This document shows, in pieces, positions 54,201 through 63,715 of a stretch of 64,000 nt of DNA. The DNA lies in NCBI GenBank assembly GCA_002077065.1, contig NAJO01000017.1, positions 496,001-560,000 on the forward strand, read 5' to 3'. The notes under the pieces were generated by a model, which worked only from the letters and a program-made list of their open reading frames with translations, did not search any database and was not told the origin of the DNA. Position 1 is the first letter of the stretch. Every line of letters begins with the position of its first letter. The position numbers were made by a program, and so were the translations under genes. Source of the DNA: Cryoendolithus antarcticus (lineage: Eukaryota > Ascomycota > Dothideomycetes > Cladosporiales > Cladosporiaceae).

Positions 54201-56201
54201 CTTCGCATCATGCGACAGCTGGGTCAGTATCTCGATCGACCCGAGTACATGAAGCACTTCCGACTTGGCAACCCCTTCGAGGAAGACTGCATGCCAGAGT
54301 ATACGCGCATAGGCGATGCAGACATTCCGCTTGCTGCAGTCTTCGAGTGCCGTGTGCAAGACTTCACACTCGACGTCTATTCCACATACACATGCTCAGT
54401 CGTAGGCATCGTGCACCTCAGTGTCGAGCCTTCGTCTGCTGAAGCGCCGAGCTCGACGCTGAAGTTCAACGTCGTGATGCACGAGCTTGTCGGTTTCCCA
54501 GAGCGCGAAGGCACGAGCGTACATGCGCAGCTATTCATCCCCGGTGTATCAGAGGAAGGCGGTGCGACTACGACATCCTGTATTAGCGACTTCGGCGAAG
54601 GCGCTGTACGTTTCGAGAGCGCGCACTCCATGAGTCTGCCACTCTCGGCACCCCGCGAGTCGAGTCTGCGGGTTAGCATCTTCGCCAAGGTCACGTCGAT
54701 GCATCTCGATAAGCTCCTTAGTTGGGACGATATGCGTGATGCATCGACTAAGAGGCCGGTCGTGAAGAGGTCCGTTTCGGGGCGCATCCCGGAGAGTGAG
54801 TATCTATCTACTGAAAAACATGACGTTTTCGCCAGGATCCAAGTGCTGGAGATCGGCGAGGATGGCACGTATTTGCCAGTGGAGGTGGTCTCGCAGAACA
54901 CTCTGGACAACGGCGCGTACCAGTTGCATCAAGGGTTGCAGCGCAGAGTAACGCTGCATCTTACGCATAACTCTGGTGATACGCTGCCATGGCGAGAGGT
55001 GTCAGGCTTCCGGATCGGGAGTGTGCATCTTCTGGACCATGCTGGCAAAGTGTCAGACGCCGCCAGCGGGATGACAGACCTCCCGCTAACTTTGGTTTCA
55101 CCGCCGATCATACGGACTGCCGACGACGGCACGACGACTGTCAAGCTGACAGGCCAATGGGACAGTAGTGCACACAGCTCTCTCCTCCTCGACCGACCCA
55201 CAATCGAGAACTACCGCGTCCAGCTTACATTGCATTGGCAGGTTTCGTCCGACCGCACAACCCAGCCCATGAAGTTCTCCTATGCCATAGCAGTCCAGAC
55301 ACGCCCGCGCACGTGGTTCAGGCAGAACTCCATACTTGCACAACTCTGGCACAACACACGAGTGGTGCACTCTTGCGTTGGCAACTACTCCGTGGAGCTC
55401 AAGCCAGGCACTGTGAAGCGCGCTGGGGATCTGTGGAGGATGGACACGTCGCAGGACTACGTCTCTGGGCAAGAGACCTTGAGTGGGTGGGCACCGAGGG
55501 GTGTGTCGTTGTTGCGTGACTTTATTGAGCTGAAGCGACGGAGACGGAGGACGGCTAAGATTGAGGCTGCAAAGGTGTTGATTGCTACTACGGGCTTGTC
55601 TTCGCCAACAGACCGCATGGAAGTTGACGACGATGACGACGACGACATGAGCGAGGAGCAACGTTCGCTTCTACAGAAAAGTCTCGGCTTGTGGCAAGCG
55701 AAACGGCACGACTCCGAAATTCTGATCCTTCGGTCTGGGCTCTCGACACCAGATCTGCTGCCTGCACTCACTCCGAATGGCAACAGTAATGGCAAAAGCA
55801 ACGGTAATGCCCATGACTCCACTCTAGCCCTCCTTGCGCCGACAGTTCTATCCCTGCCCAAATCTCTCAGCGTTCTCAAGGCCGGCTACCTCCTCTCGCC
55901 CAACGCCCCAGGCACCCGCTGGCAACGCCACTACATCGAGCTCCGGCGCCCATACCTGCACCTCTACAACTCCACCGGCGACGAGCTGCCCTCTATCAAC
56001 CTCACCAACTCCCGCATCGACAGCGAGCCGGAGGTGGGCAGGCTTCTGGAGCGGCCGAATCTGAGGCTTGAGGTGTTTGCGATATATGGGGGCAATAGGG
56101 CCTCGTTGTTTGCTGCTAGGAATGAGAGGGAGAGAGGGGAGTGGATATGGGCTATTGATCGAGGGTATGGGGATAGTGGAGGGAGCAGTGACGGGGAGTA
56201 A
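51282..56201 (+). CDS. uncA: Kinesin-3 motor (UncA/KIF1A type)
   Basis: One uninterrupted exon of 1639 residues. The N-terminal motor (about 8-365) has GQTGSGKS (109-116), switch I NETSSRSHAVF and switch II LVDLAGSE. An acidic neck and coiled coil precede an FHA domain at about 505-605 (LNGSKILHDHCTFENVDG). More coiled coils, a kinesin-associated region and a C-terminal PH domain follow (about 1535-1630: AGYLLSPNAPGTRWQRHYIEL, ending GEWIWAIDR). This order is diagnostic of kinesin-3 of the Unc-104/KIF1A group, which in hyphae moves early endosomes and vesicles to microtubule plus ends. The PH domain would bind phosphoinositides on cargo. The intact 4.9-kb frame also argues that base-calling in this assembly is good. 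Confidence 0.96.
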   Translation: MAAASGGGNIKVVVRVRPFNSREHGRNAKCVVSMDGEQTILSPPPAEGKTRNLKAALEGNKTFAFDKSYWSFNRKDPHFADQEDLFTDLGKPLLDNAFQGYNNCIFAYGQTGSGKSYSMMGYGAEEGVIPRICRDMFERIDAVHEDKNNAVTVEVSYLEIYNERVRDLLNPSTKGNLKVREHPATGPYVEDLAKLVVRSFVEIENLMDEGNKARTVAATNMNETSSRSHAVFTLTLTQKRHDAETNMDTEKVAKISLVDLAGSERATSTGATGARLKEGAEINRSLSTLGRVIAALADMSSAKTKTKGMQVPYRDSVLTWLLKDSLGGNSLTAMIAAISPADINFEETLSTLRYADSAKRIKNHAVVNEDPNARMIRELKEELAHLRSKLSTGGGAAEEQYSSDTPLEMQMVSITGADGVVKRVSKAEIADQLSQSEKLYKDLNQTWEEKLSMTEHIHKEREAALEELGISIEKGFIGLSTPKKMPHLVNLSDDPLLAECLVYNLKPGTTTVGNVETNAVTGEPSGEASSSVDIRLNGSKILHDHCTFENVDGVVTVVPKDGAAVMVNGRRIEAPERLRSGYRVIIGDFHIFRFNHPQEAREQRAEQGSLLKYAVTADQLDATPSRTQSRPGHERSSSAVSRAMSDVEDVGSPGTESPAPWRNSAKDLDWNFARREAASAILGSDQKISSLTDDQLDVLFEDLQRVRAVRKDRPEGKLFDTNGGGDEDSDSTTSRSVAVREKYLSNGTLDNFSLDTALTVPTTPMMGGEDDRLKHVRQELQSQLDQQKIDYQQKLQDAEQSSVAVEEIKAEKAKMEDDLRLTKEHMHDQLAKQKAEFAKQVAELRAPREVLKNSNSTPALTERDIYLAKHVLQHWRQYRYIAMAASILLNASALKEAQILSQQMGCHVVFQFVIVDLGHTFGSSYDLVLNGISAEETNDSDLEDARKPCLGVRIVDFTKSVVHLWSIEKLHTRLRIMRQLGQYLDRPEYMKHFRLGNPFEEDCMPEYTRIGDADIPLAAVFECRVQDFTLDVYSTYTCSVVGIVHLSVEPSSAEAPSSTLKFNVVMHELVGFPEREGTSVHAQLFIPGVSEEGGATTTSCISDFGEGAVRFESAHSMSLPLSAPRESSLRVSIFAKVTSMHLDKLLSWDDMRDASTKRPVVKRSVSGRIPESEYLSTEKHDVFARIQVLEIGEDGTYLPVEVVSQNTLDNGAYQLHQGLQRRVTLHLTHNSGDTLPWREVSGFRIGSVHLLDHAGKVSDAASGMTDLPLTLVSPPIIRTADDGTTTVKLTGQWDSSAHSSLLLDRPTIENYRVQLTLHWQVSSDRTTQPMKFSYAIAVQTRPRTWFRQNSILAQLWHNTRVVHSCVGNYSVELKPGTVKRAGDLWRMDTSQDYVSGQETLSGWAPRGVSLLRDFIELKRRRRRTAKIEAAKVLIATTGLSSPTDRMEVDDDDDDDMSEEQRSLLQKSLGLWQAKRHDSEILILRSGLSTPDLLPALTPNGNSNGKSNGNAHDSTLALLAPTVLSLPKSLSVLKAGYLLSPNAPGTRWQRHYIELRRPYLHLYNSTGDELPSINLTNSRIDSEPEVGRLLERPNLRLEVFAIYGGNRASLFAARNERERGEWIWAIDRGYGDSGGSSDGE

Positions 56202-57163
56202 ATTATTGGGAGAGCAGATCTGGGGTGTGGGATGCGAGCTGAGTGTGAATGCGAAGTGCGGATTCACGGCGCCAGGTTGTTGGCATTTGGATGATACCCA
56301 GGGATGTTGGTCGCGGTTGGATGTAGACTGTATATCGCGCGAGATGTTGTCCACACGGATTCCGTTCGACGGCCTCATGACGCTCCAGCTGGTGTCAACG
56401 CCTAAGCATTGCATTGGCAAGCCAACCAGCTCATCAACACGGCTGTCAGAAGGAACAGGAGATAAGCCTAGGTGAATGATGCGAGAGCAATGATCATAAT
56501 GTTTTGCGAGTGCGAGCTGAGGTTGCGAAATGAACTGCCTTGGGAGCATCCTGATATCAACCAGGATGTTGACGACATTCCCCGGTAGTGAAACGCTTCC
56601 AGATCCGAGTGCTATTCATCGCTTTCAACGATCACAGTCTGTTTGACTCCAACAATGCTGTCCCTAGTTCCTACCTCCTCACAAGGTTCTGAAAGCAGAG
56701 TGTGAAGCCTCTCGGAAATCCATCACTTCATCTCAGCATTTCAGCAACAAGATCATGCTAAGCGTACCATTTCGCACGCGAGCGGCCCTTGTTTCATAGC
56801 TAATTTTACTTTGTCTTCCAATCTCTCCGATTCGCTCATGCACAGGCGGCGCGGCTACAGTCCACTCTATACTCCACTACCGGTGACCGGCTCTGCTTGA
56901 GTTCTGGCCAGGCACCGTTGTTAGTTTCGAAGGATTCTAATCCTTGATACAACGATGCCGTGCGTGCAGGCATCGGAGGCTGGTTTGATGCGCAGCGCTG
57001 CGACCAGTGCGACGTGGGACGGTGAGTAGGGCTGAGCAGGTTGGTCTTACACTGTGCAGTACGGTCTTTCTTTGTCTGCTTCTGAACGTCGCGCTGCTCA
57101 GTCTCTCGTTTTTCCCGGGAAGTCACATGAAAGACTTCTCTGTGCAGTCTCTTCACCTCTGAC
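56202..57163. other. Intergenic region, 0.96 kb
   Basis: This is the 3' flank of the kinesin gene and the promoter of the wall-protein gene. Motif-free frames only. Confidence 0.5.
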
Positions 57164-60100
57164 ATGAGGGTCTCCGTGAGCTTGGCCCTGCTAGACGCGT
57201 CCGTGGCTCTGGCGAACATACTGCCACGACAAGTGAATTCTACGACAACGACAGTGAGCAGCAGCGCTGGCAATGCCACAGATCTCGCATCTGCCTCAGC
57301 GTGCGTTCAATCGAAGTACTCTTGGCTGGGATCTAAGGGAAGAACTATAGTCTCGACAACCACGTACGTGAGCACGACGACTCTCACCTTACACAACTAT
57401 TCATCCATCTACGACACCTTGACCTTCGCGTCAAACTCTACGCCAAGCACCCTCTGTGACGGCTGGCCGAGGATTAATGGCAACACCAGCATCAGCACCT
57501 CGGTCACCACCTTCTACTCTCCATCGGTCAGTGTGTCTACTGTGGCAGATCCGGTGTACACCTCAGTCCCACCGCCAAGCTGCACAGTGCCACCAGCAGA
57601 CTGCGATGCGCTGAATTCGATATACTCTGTCGCCGAAGCAGCATACAACACTTCGCTCGAGGCGTACCGGGCAGACTATACCTCCTCGCTCAATGCCAGC
57701 ACCAGCTTTACTATCACTGTACCTGCTCCAGACTTCACGATTAGCTCGCCCATCTGCGGGACGCCGACACTCGCAACCGGGATCCCCACCTCGCAGGTCG
57801 GCGATCCGACGTGCTTCGAGAACTTCGCCAATATACAGCTGTTGTACTGGCCGGTCACTCGCATCGGTGATGACTGCGGGACCAACACCTCAACTATGAC
57901 GATGGCACCTACGATATCCGGCAAGCCGAATACTTTTGAATACTGGGGTAGCACTCTCACCAGCCCAACTGTCTATATGGCATTCGACGGAACATGGGTG
58001 CTGTCGAGCAATGGCATCACAGTCTCAGATCAAAGCAGACTGATCATCCCTCAAAGCGCCACAGCAGTAACAAGTCTCTGCGCTAAGCCAGGAGGAGGCT
58101 ACATGCCCAAGCGCGTGAACTACGCTGACCTCAACTGGCCCTACAATGCCGATGCCTACCGCTGCCAAGAGAAATGCTACAGCTATCCGTACGAGCCAAG
58201 TGTATTCAACACCACCTACACCTCTCCGGAAATGACCATACTGGGTACGGTCTACGCTGCAACGACAGAGGTGGTGGAGCTGGACACATTCAGCACATAC
58301 GCTACGGTGAACCTATGCAGCACAATCTGGGAGCAAGATTTTCATCCGGTCATATCTATACCGCCAGAATTTTCGAGTCTGACGCCAGCTGGGCAGGCCT
58401 TGGGAGGATCAATCAGCTGTCCTTTCGTATTCAATTCGAAAGCTGTATTCTACGACCCGCCGTTGCCACTGACTGTAGCCAGTTCAGTCATTGGTGTAGC
58501 GCCCGGCCCGACCTCATCATCTACAACGACTTCCCCAACGAGCGCTGCAGTACCTGGAAGCACAGCCTCGCCGTCCACGCCCTCTCCAACTAGCACGCCA
58601 ACGACTACGCCCACAGCTGTACCGGTCGAGCTGCCGCCTTCGACTTCCACCACCATCGCAGCTGGGACGCAGCCAGCCGCGCCGGAGACATTATCAGAAG
58701 AAACGCCGACCCGAAGTGCGCCAGATATGAAGAGTAGCGCTTCAGCGTTGCTGCCCAGTACGTCCAGCTCGGTTTTAGGGGAGGACAGTTCTGCAATCAT
58801 CAAGACCACTGCCACTGCTCTTCTTCCCAGTTCAAGGAGCTCGGCTGCTGGTCCTGTGGAGAGTGCTGCTCCCAATCCGCCTGCTCAATCTGAGGTGAAT
58901 CCACCTGTGGCAACTACCACGTCCCAGAATATCGGTGATATCATTGCCAGCGTCATTGGCGAAACTTCTACTCCCGCTGGTGCTCAGCCAAGTAGTGCAG
59001 CATCCGCTGTGGCTTCTCCTGCGGACCTAGGTGCAAGCTCACAGGGTGGTGGTGGTGCACCAAGTAGCGCAGCCTCTAGCCCTGCGGGTGTCATCTTTAC
59101 ATTCGCGCCCACTGCTCCAGCTGCTGGTCCCGCCTCGTCTGGTGCTGTTGCAGATCCTACGGCAACATCAGTAGCCGATCCTGCGCCGGTCTTCTCAGCA
59201 TTCGGCACAACGCTAGTCGTGGCAGGCACCTCAGCTATTGCCGTGGCGCCTAGCGTCACGCTGACGCCAGGTGGCGTGGCGGTGACGGTCTCTGGCACGA
59301 CGCTGTCGTTGGCCTCGTCCGCAACCGCCCTTGTGGTTGATGGCAGCACACAAGTAGCCGCCACACCCGTTGTCATTCCTGCGCCCACCGGTCCTGCGGT
59401 GTTGACCTTCGGCAGCAACACACTGATAGCCGGTGCAGGCGGCGCCTTTACAGTGGCGCCGAGCGTGACTCTGACACCAGGGGGCTTCGTAATCGTTTCT
59501 GGTGCGATCCTGAGCCTCGCTACATCTGCTACTGCAGTCGTGGTCAATGGCGTTACGCAAAACCTCGCGCCGGCGCCGGTGTCTGCTGCAGATCCAGCAG
59601 CACATGCCATAGTACTGGCGGGCTCGACCTTCACTGCTGATCCTAGCTCAGCATTCGTACTACCTGGCGACAACACCCTAAAACCCGGCGGTGTAGTGAC
59701 CGTGTCAGGCACGACCATCTCGCTCGGAGGCTCAGCATCGGATTTAGTGGTCAACGGGGTGACGCAGACTCTGCCGTCTGCTGTAGCAGCGAGCGCGACG
59801 CTCGTACTCACACTTGGCGCGCAGACCTTCACTGCTGATCCAAGCGGAGCGTTCAGTCTCGGTGGCGGGACGGCACTTGCACCTGGCGGTGCAGTCACGA
59901 TTGGTGGGACGGTATTGTCGCTGCCTTCGAGTGGCGGAGCAGTCGTTGTCGATGGCGTGACGCAAACCCTTGCCGGGGTCACTGGCATTTCTACTGGGAC
60001 CACAGGAGCGGCTCAGAGCAGCCTGCCTGCTGTTACGACTGCTGCAGGAACGTCAGGTGTGACTACGGGTGGTGTGAGCGGCGGTGCTGGACCATCTTCC

Positions 60101-60199
60101 ACGCCTGCGACTGTAACGACTTCTAGCGCAGATCGGCCGAGCAGCGAGAGGTTCGTTCTGGCAGGGATGCTTCTGTCTTTGTTCATGATCTGCGCGTAG
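57164..60199 (+). CDS. GPI-anchored, Ser/Thr-rich cell-wall protein with four beta-repeats
   Basis: A single exon of 1011 residues. The N terminus (MRVSVSLALLDASVALANILPRQ) reads as a signal peptide with a Kex2-like site, and the C terminus ends in a hydrophobic segment (FVLAGMLLSLFMICA) after a Ser-rich omega-site region, fitting a GPI anchor. Residues 20-430 form a Cys-containing, N-glycosylated region with many NXS/T sites. A Ser/Thr/Pro/Ala-rich mucin-like spacer spans about 430-670. Four repeats of roughly 60 residues fill about 674-938; each ends in a version of VTVSGTTLSLASSATALVV followed by (D/N)GVTQ. They are divergent, so not a recent expansion. It is probably a wall adhesin or structural mannoprotein; the ligand is unknown. 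Confidence 0.85.
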   Translation: MRVSVSLALLDASVALANILPRQVNSTTTTVSSSAGNATDLASASACVQSKYSWLGSKGRTIVSTTTYVSTTTLTLHNYSSIYDTLTFASNSTPSTLCDGWPRINGNTSISTSVTTFYSPSVSVSTVADPVYTSVPPPSCTVPPADCDALNSIYSVAEAAYNTSLEAYRADYTSSLNASTSFTITVPAPDFTISSPICGTPTLATGIPTSQVGDPTCFENFANIQLLYWPVTRIGDDCGTNTSTMTMAPTISGKPNTFEYWGSTLTSPTVYMAFDGTWVLSSNGITVSDQSRLIIPQSATAVTSLCAKPGGGYMPKRVNYADLNWPYNADAYRCQEKCYSYPYEPSVFNTTYTSPEMTILGTVYAATTEVVELDTFSTYATVNLCSTIWEQDFHPVISIPPEFSSLTPAGQALGGSISCPFVFNSKAVFYDPPLPLTVASSVIGVAPGPTSSSTTTSPTSAAVPGSTASPSTPSPTSTPTTTPTAVPVELPPSTSTTIAAGTQPAAPETLSEETPTRSAPDMKSSASALLPSTSSSVLGEDSSAIIKTTATALLPSSRSSAAGPVESAAPNPPAQSEVNPPVATTTSQNIGDIIASVIGETSTPAGAQPSSAASAVASPADLGASSQGGGGAPSSAASSPAGVIFTFAPTAPAAGPASSGAVADPTATSVADPAPVFSAFGTTLVVAGTSAIAVAPSVTLTPGGVAVTVSGTTLSLASSATALVVDGSTQVAATPVVIPAPTGPAVLTFGSNTLIAGAGGAFTVAPSVTLTPGGFVIVSGAILSLATSATAVVVNGVTQNLAPAPVSAADPAAHAIVLAGSTFTADPSSAFVLPGDNTLKPGGVVTVSGTTISLGGSASDLVVNGVTQTLPSAVAASATLVLTLGAQTFTADPSGAFSLGGGTALAPGGAVTIGGTVLSLPSSGGAVVVDGVTQTLAGVTGISTGTTGAAQSSLPAVTTAAGTSGVTTGGVSGGAGPSSTPATVTTSSADRPSSERFVLAGMLLSLFMICA

Positions 60200-60393
60200 C
60201 ATGAGGGGCTCTAATGGCGAGTTAATGCATGTACATGGTAATGAGCTGGCATGGTAGCATAGCGGTTGAGCATACTGAACATTACACGCATGTCCGGAGC
60301 CTATGTATTCCTTTTGTGGTAGCTGCCGTTTCTCGACTTCCGCGTCCCGTAGCTGGGCAATGTAGGTCTGCCCACGGGCAACGGTCAATATTA

Positions 60394-61875
60394 TCAGTTT
60401 GTTCCAATGTCTTCGAGGACGAATCTCTGCAAAAGGGCGACATTCCATCCCATCAGGTGCGTCGCATGCTCAGGCAGCAGCAGCGAGCTTCGTTCTAAGC
60501 AATGTTCCATGGCCTTGAGCTCGAATGAAGGCATCTCCATCTCGCCTTCTGACAGACTCTGCGAGTCTAGACCAGATCCTTGCGTGTCCATTGCACTTGG
60601 CGCGTACTTCCAGAGCACCTTAGCCACGCGTATCGACTGTGGTAATGTAGCTTTCGACGACGAGATGTACAGATCAGGAGTGAAGATCCAGATCAGCAGT
60701 GCACCGCCTAGTCTAGTTGATAGGAGCGTGAACTTCCGGAGACCTTGGCTTTCTGCGGCATTGAGGAGACGACAGGACAGCCATAGCTCCGCTGAGAAGC
60801 TCTGTCGAGCGCCACCAGGATGATGTGACAACGAGAGGGAGACCTTGGCGAGCTTGTAGGACTGGGTCATGTCGTCGAAAGTTCCGATCGAGGCATTGCA
60901 GGATGCGCAGTAAAGTATTGCCTCCTTGTCATTTGAGTTGGCATGGCTACTAGGCGTTGCAGACTGCGGAGTAAAGCGGATCAGTAAGTGGGCTATCAGA
61001 TGCACGTTGCTGGTAAGGTCTGGTTGAAGACGTGCATTGCGTTTGTATCTACGACCCATGCTCATCAAGACTATGATCTTCAAGACTGAATGAAACAATG
61101 ACATGAGTGACGAGACGTGCTGGATAACCCAAGGCTTTGGCCTGAGTACAACCAGCTACTTTGCTCTTGGACAGCTGTATCCCGACTCTTCCCTCGAAAG
61201 TGACCTTACGGCCTGAAAGCGCCGGTTCTTTTGTGTCCATGCCTCAAAAGCACCTGGAGGGAGAAGATAGGGGCTAGAAGAAAGACAAACAGCCAGACCT
61301 ACCAGGATATTGCCACAATCATCCGCAGAAAGGAGGAACGAGGTGACGTTGACGAGACCGACAGCACGCTGCGCAGTCAGCCTGTCCTGTGCAGCATAGC
61401 CCTTCTCATCAGTATGCTGGTCGTGGGCGTGAGGCTCATTCGGCTTATGGCAGTGCCAGAAGTCCATCATCTCCGCCCAATTCTCCGAGGGTAAATCCTT
61501 CCATTCCTTCACGGCGCCTCGTGCGACTATCACCGCATCGCATCGTCTGCAGCTCAGCTCTGCAGGGTCCGATAGGTCTGCGGCTGTCCAGGGAATGATC
61601 GCGCTGCTGTCGGTATTACTCGAGACTTCTTCGTAGATCTGAAAGCGATACTGCAACCTCGTAGATGGAACGGCTGGAATCTGTAGTTGACCACGATCTT
61701 GACTTTGTAGAGTCACTGGCAGTTGAACGCCTGCTACATCGCCGTGATGCTGGACTTGCACTGAGACGCCATCAGGCGATATTGTTGCGCGTGTCTCCGG
61801 TTGAGAAAGTGAGTCAAGATCTATTAGTACCGAAAGTGTGCGGATACTGACGAGATACTCGGAATAGATGTGCAT
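60394..61875 (-). CDS. UBE3D-like E2-binding protein (HECT-like)
   Basis: Exon 1 is 61875-61303 (191 codons). It has the family hallmark: CRRCDAVIV, then LPSENWAEMMDFWHCHKPNE. The last exon, ending at 60394, has LYCASCNASIG and SQGLRKFTLLS, also typical. My best in-frame join is 61875-61303, 61253-61210 and 60949-60394 (390 residues), but it needs a 260-nt second intron, long for this genome, so an unrecognised exon between 61209 and 60950 is possible. UBE3D proteins bind ubiquitin-conjugating enzymes and have been described as HECT-like ubiquitin ligases. The conserved Cys pairs may bind zinc. Family assignment is firm; the middle exon structure is not. Confidence 0.78.
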
Positions 61876-62029
61876 TGTTGACCTAGGGTGAATGAATTAA
61901 TGCTGGGAGCGTGCGTGTGGATGCGATGATTGCTGATAGTACCGCGACTTCACTTTGCAGGTTTGCTGTACCCACGCTAGCGCAGATCGTTGACTGGCTA
62001 AGTCAGAAGTCATTGGTCATCTATAACTG

Positions 62030-62059
62030 GACGCTAGTGGTCGTACAACTGTGAGGACG
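62030..62059 (+). repeat. 30-bp imperfect direct repeat, copy A
   Basis: gacgctagtggtcgtacaac and the following bases to ggacg are repeated at 62136-62165 with only a few differences. It lies in the divergent promoter. Confidence 0.75.
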
Positions 62060-62135
62060 CCAGTGAATGTCTCACTCTCTGAGTAAACTATGAGCCCGGG
62101 TGATGACCGTGGATTTAAGTAGCCATGCAGTATTT

Positions 62136-62165
62136 GACGCTAGTGACCGTACAATGTGGAGGACG
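62136..62165 (+). repeat. 30-bp imperfect direct repeat, copy B
   Basis: Partner of 62030-62059, 106 bp downstream. It contains TAGTGACCGTACAA, whose GTGACCG core recurs at 62332 and 62386. Confidence 0.75.
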
Positions 62166-62331
62166 GTGAGAGGATTTTGCCTTATTGCCGCCACAACTGT
62201 GATGAGAATGCCTTCCAATGGAAGTCCCTCGTGATCCAGAAACTGGACTTCACTTAGCGCCAAGACTCGACGAATACTAGCGGCGATCTCCAGTCTACCA
62301 GTGAGCGGCTTCGTCAACGAACTTGACGACG

Positions 62332-62351
62332 TAGTGACCGCAATCTCATAT
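62332..62351 (+). repeat. 20-bp imperfect repeat, copy 1 (TAGTGACCGCAAT...)
   Basis: It matches 62386-62405 at 16 of 20 positions and shares GTGACCG with 62142-62148. It lies 66-85 bp upstream of the transporter ATG. Confidence 0.7.
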
Positions 62352-62385
62352 CAGCCTTACCATCAAGTCATGTCACGATAGTTGC

Positions 62386-62405
62386 AAGTGACCGCATTCT
62401 TATAT
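62386..62405 (+). repeat. 20-bp imperfect repeat, copy 2 (AAGTGACCGCATT...)
   Basis: Partner of 62332-62351, ending 11 bp before the transporter ATG at 62417. Confidence 0.7.
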
Positions 62406-62416
62406 TGCATTCGCCC

Positions 62417-63715
62417 ATGGCGTCGTTCCTTGCGCCGGCGAGCATTGTTGGTTTAATCTTTGGTGGATGCTGCTCGAATGTTTTTGCACTGGAGGCTATC
62501 GTCAGGTAATTCATCCGTATCAGGATTTCCCTCGAAGGTAGCTCGCTGACTATCGATCAGGAGCGAACCTGGCAGTGGTGCGAAGCCAATCGAATCAAAC
62601 CGCTAAACTCACACGCTGACATTTCGATCACCCAGGCCTCTTGATCACATTCCTTCAATTCCTGTTCACGACACTCGCTTCTAGTCCGTCGCAGCTTGAC
62701 CTGCACAACGGAGGCATGAAACTCAGCAAGCCGAGCGTACCGATATCGAGATGGGCCTACATCGCAGCGCTGTTCTTCTCTATCAACATGCTCAACAATT
62801 GGGCTTTTGCTTTTAGTATCTCAGTGCCGGTGCACATCATTCTACGGTCGTTTGGAAGCGTCACCACTATGATCGCGGGATTCGTTAGAGGAAAGCGGTA
62901 CTCACGCTTGCAAGTTGCGAGTGTAGCGCTGCTGACAGTCGGTGTTGTCGTCAGCGCTTGGGCGGACTCGGAGAGTAAAGTATGTGCTTGCCTGGGATAT
63001 ACCGATGTGACTCAGAACATGGCTGACGACTGTACAGGGAAAATCGATGACGATAGAGACGCAGGCATCGACGTCGGAGTTCACGACTGGTCTGTCGATT
63101 TTGATGCTGGCGCAACTGCTATCAGCGTACATGGGCGCCTACGTCGAAGACACGTACGCCAGCTTCGGCGCCAGCTGGACGGAGAATCTATTCTACTCGC
63201 ACTTCCTCAGTCTGCCGTTCTTTTTGCCACTGTCAGGTCCGATGCGAAGACAATGGTCTAGACTGGCATCAACGCCAGCTCTTGATAGAGATGTCAAGAC
63301 ATGGCCATCGTCGACGAACCCCGTACTTGCGGATCTGCTCTCGACAGCGCCACGGGGGCTCGTCTTCTTGCTAATCAATGCAGCGACACAGCTAGCATGC
63401 ATCTCCGGCGTAAATCTACTCTCAGCGAAGTCTTCCGCTGTGACGGTGACAATCGTGCTGAACATCCGGAAGCTAGTCAGCTTCATGCTCAGCACGTGGC
63501 TCTTCGGTCATGAGCTGAGCACGAAGATGTTGCTCGGTAGCACGTTGGTCTTTGGCAGTGGAGCACTGTATGGATGGGAGACTAGCTGGAGATTACCGCG
63601 CGAGAGGAAGCAGAGCGCTAGGAATGGTGGCGAGAATGTGAAGATCGCGAATGGAGGTGCCACAGGAGGTGGTGGTACGAAGCAAAGTATTGGTAGCCTT
63701 GAGAAGCAGACGTAG
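62417..63715 (+). CDS. YEA4: Nucleotide-sugar transporter, YEA4/SLC35B4-like
   Basis: Four exons, 62417-62505, 62561-62577, 62636-62979 and 63038-63715, encode 375 residues. Exon 2 is only 17 nt; without it the frame is lost, and with it the conserved run CCSNVFALEAIVRSEPGSG continues into LLITFLQFLFTTL. About ten membrane segments are predicted. Family marks are ISRWAYIAALFFSINMLNNW, FGSVTTMIAGFVRGKRYS, and NLLSAKSSAVTVTIVLNIRK before LVSFMLSTWLFG. Yeast Yea4 carries UDP-N-acetylglucosamine into the ER/Golgi lumen for glycan and chitin synthesis; the human relative also takes UDP-xylose. The Gly/Asn-rich C-terminal tail is cytosolic. UDP-GlcNAc is the most likely substrate. Confidence 0.92.

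Larger units (their letters stand above)
61876..62416. promoter_or_regulatory. Divergent promoter region with repeated GTGACCG motifs
   Basis: 541 bp lie between the start codons of the UBE3D-like gene (-) and the nucleotide-sugar transporter gene (+). It holds two imperfect direct repeat pairs, listed separately. No other gene is seen. Confidence 0.6.

Noticed and set aside
58984..60003. 339-codon open frame antisense to the wall-protein gene.
   Set aside because: It mirrors the Ala/Thr/Val-rich repeats on the plus strand, a known cause of open antisense frames in GC-rich repeats; no independent evidence.
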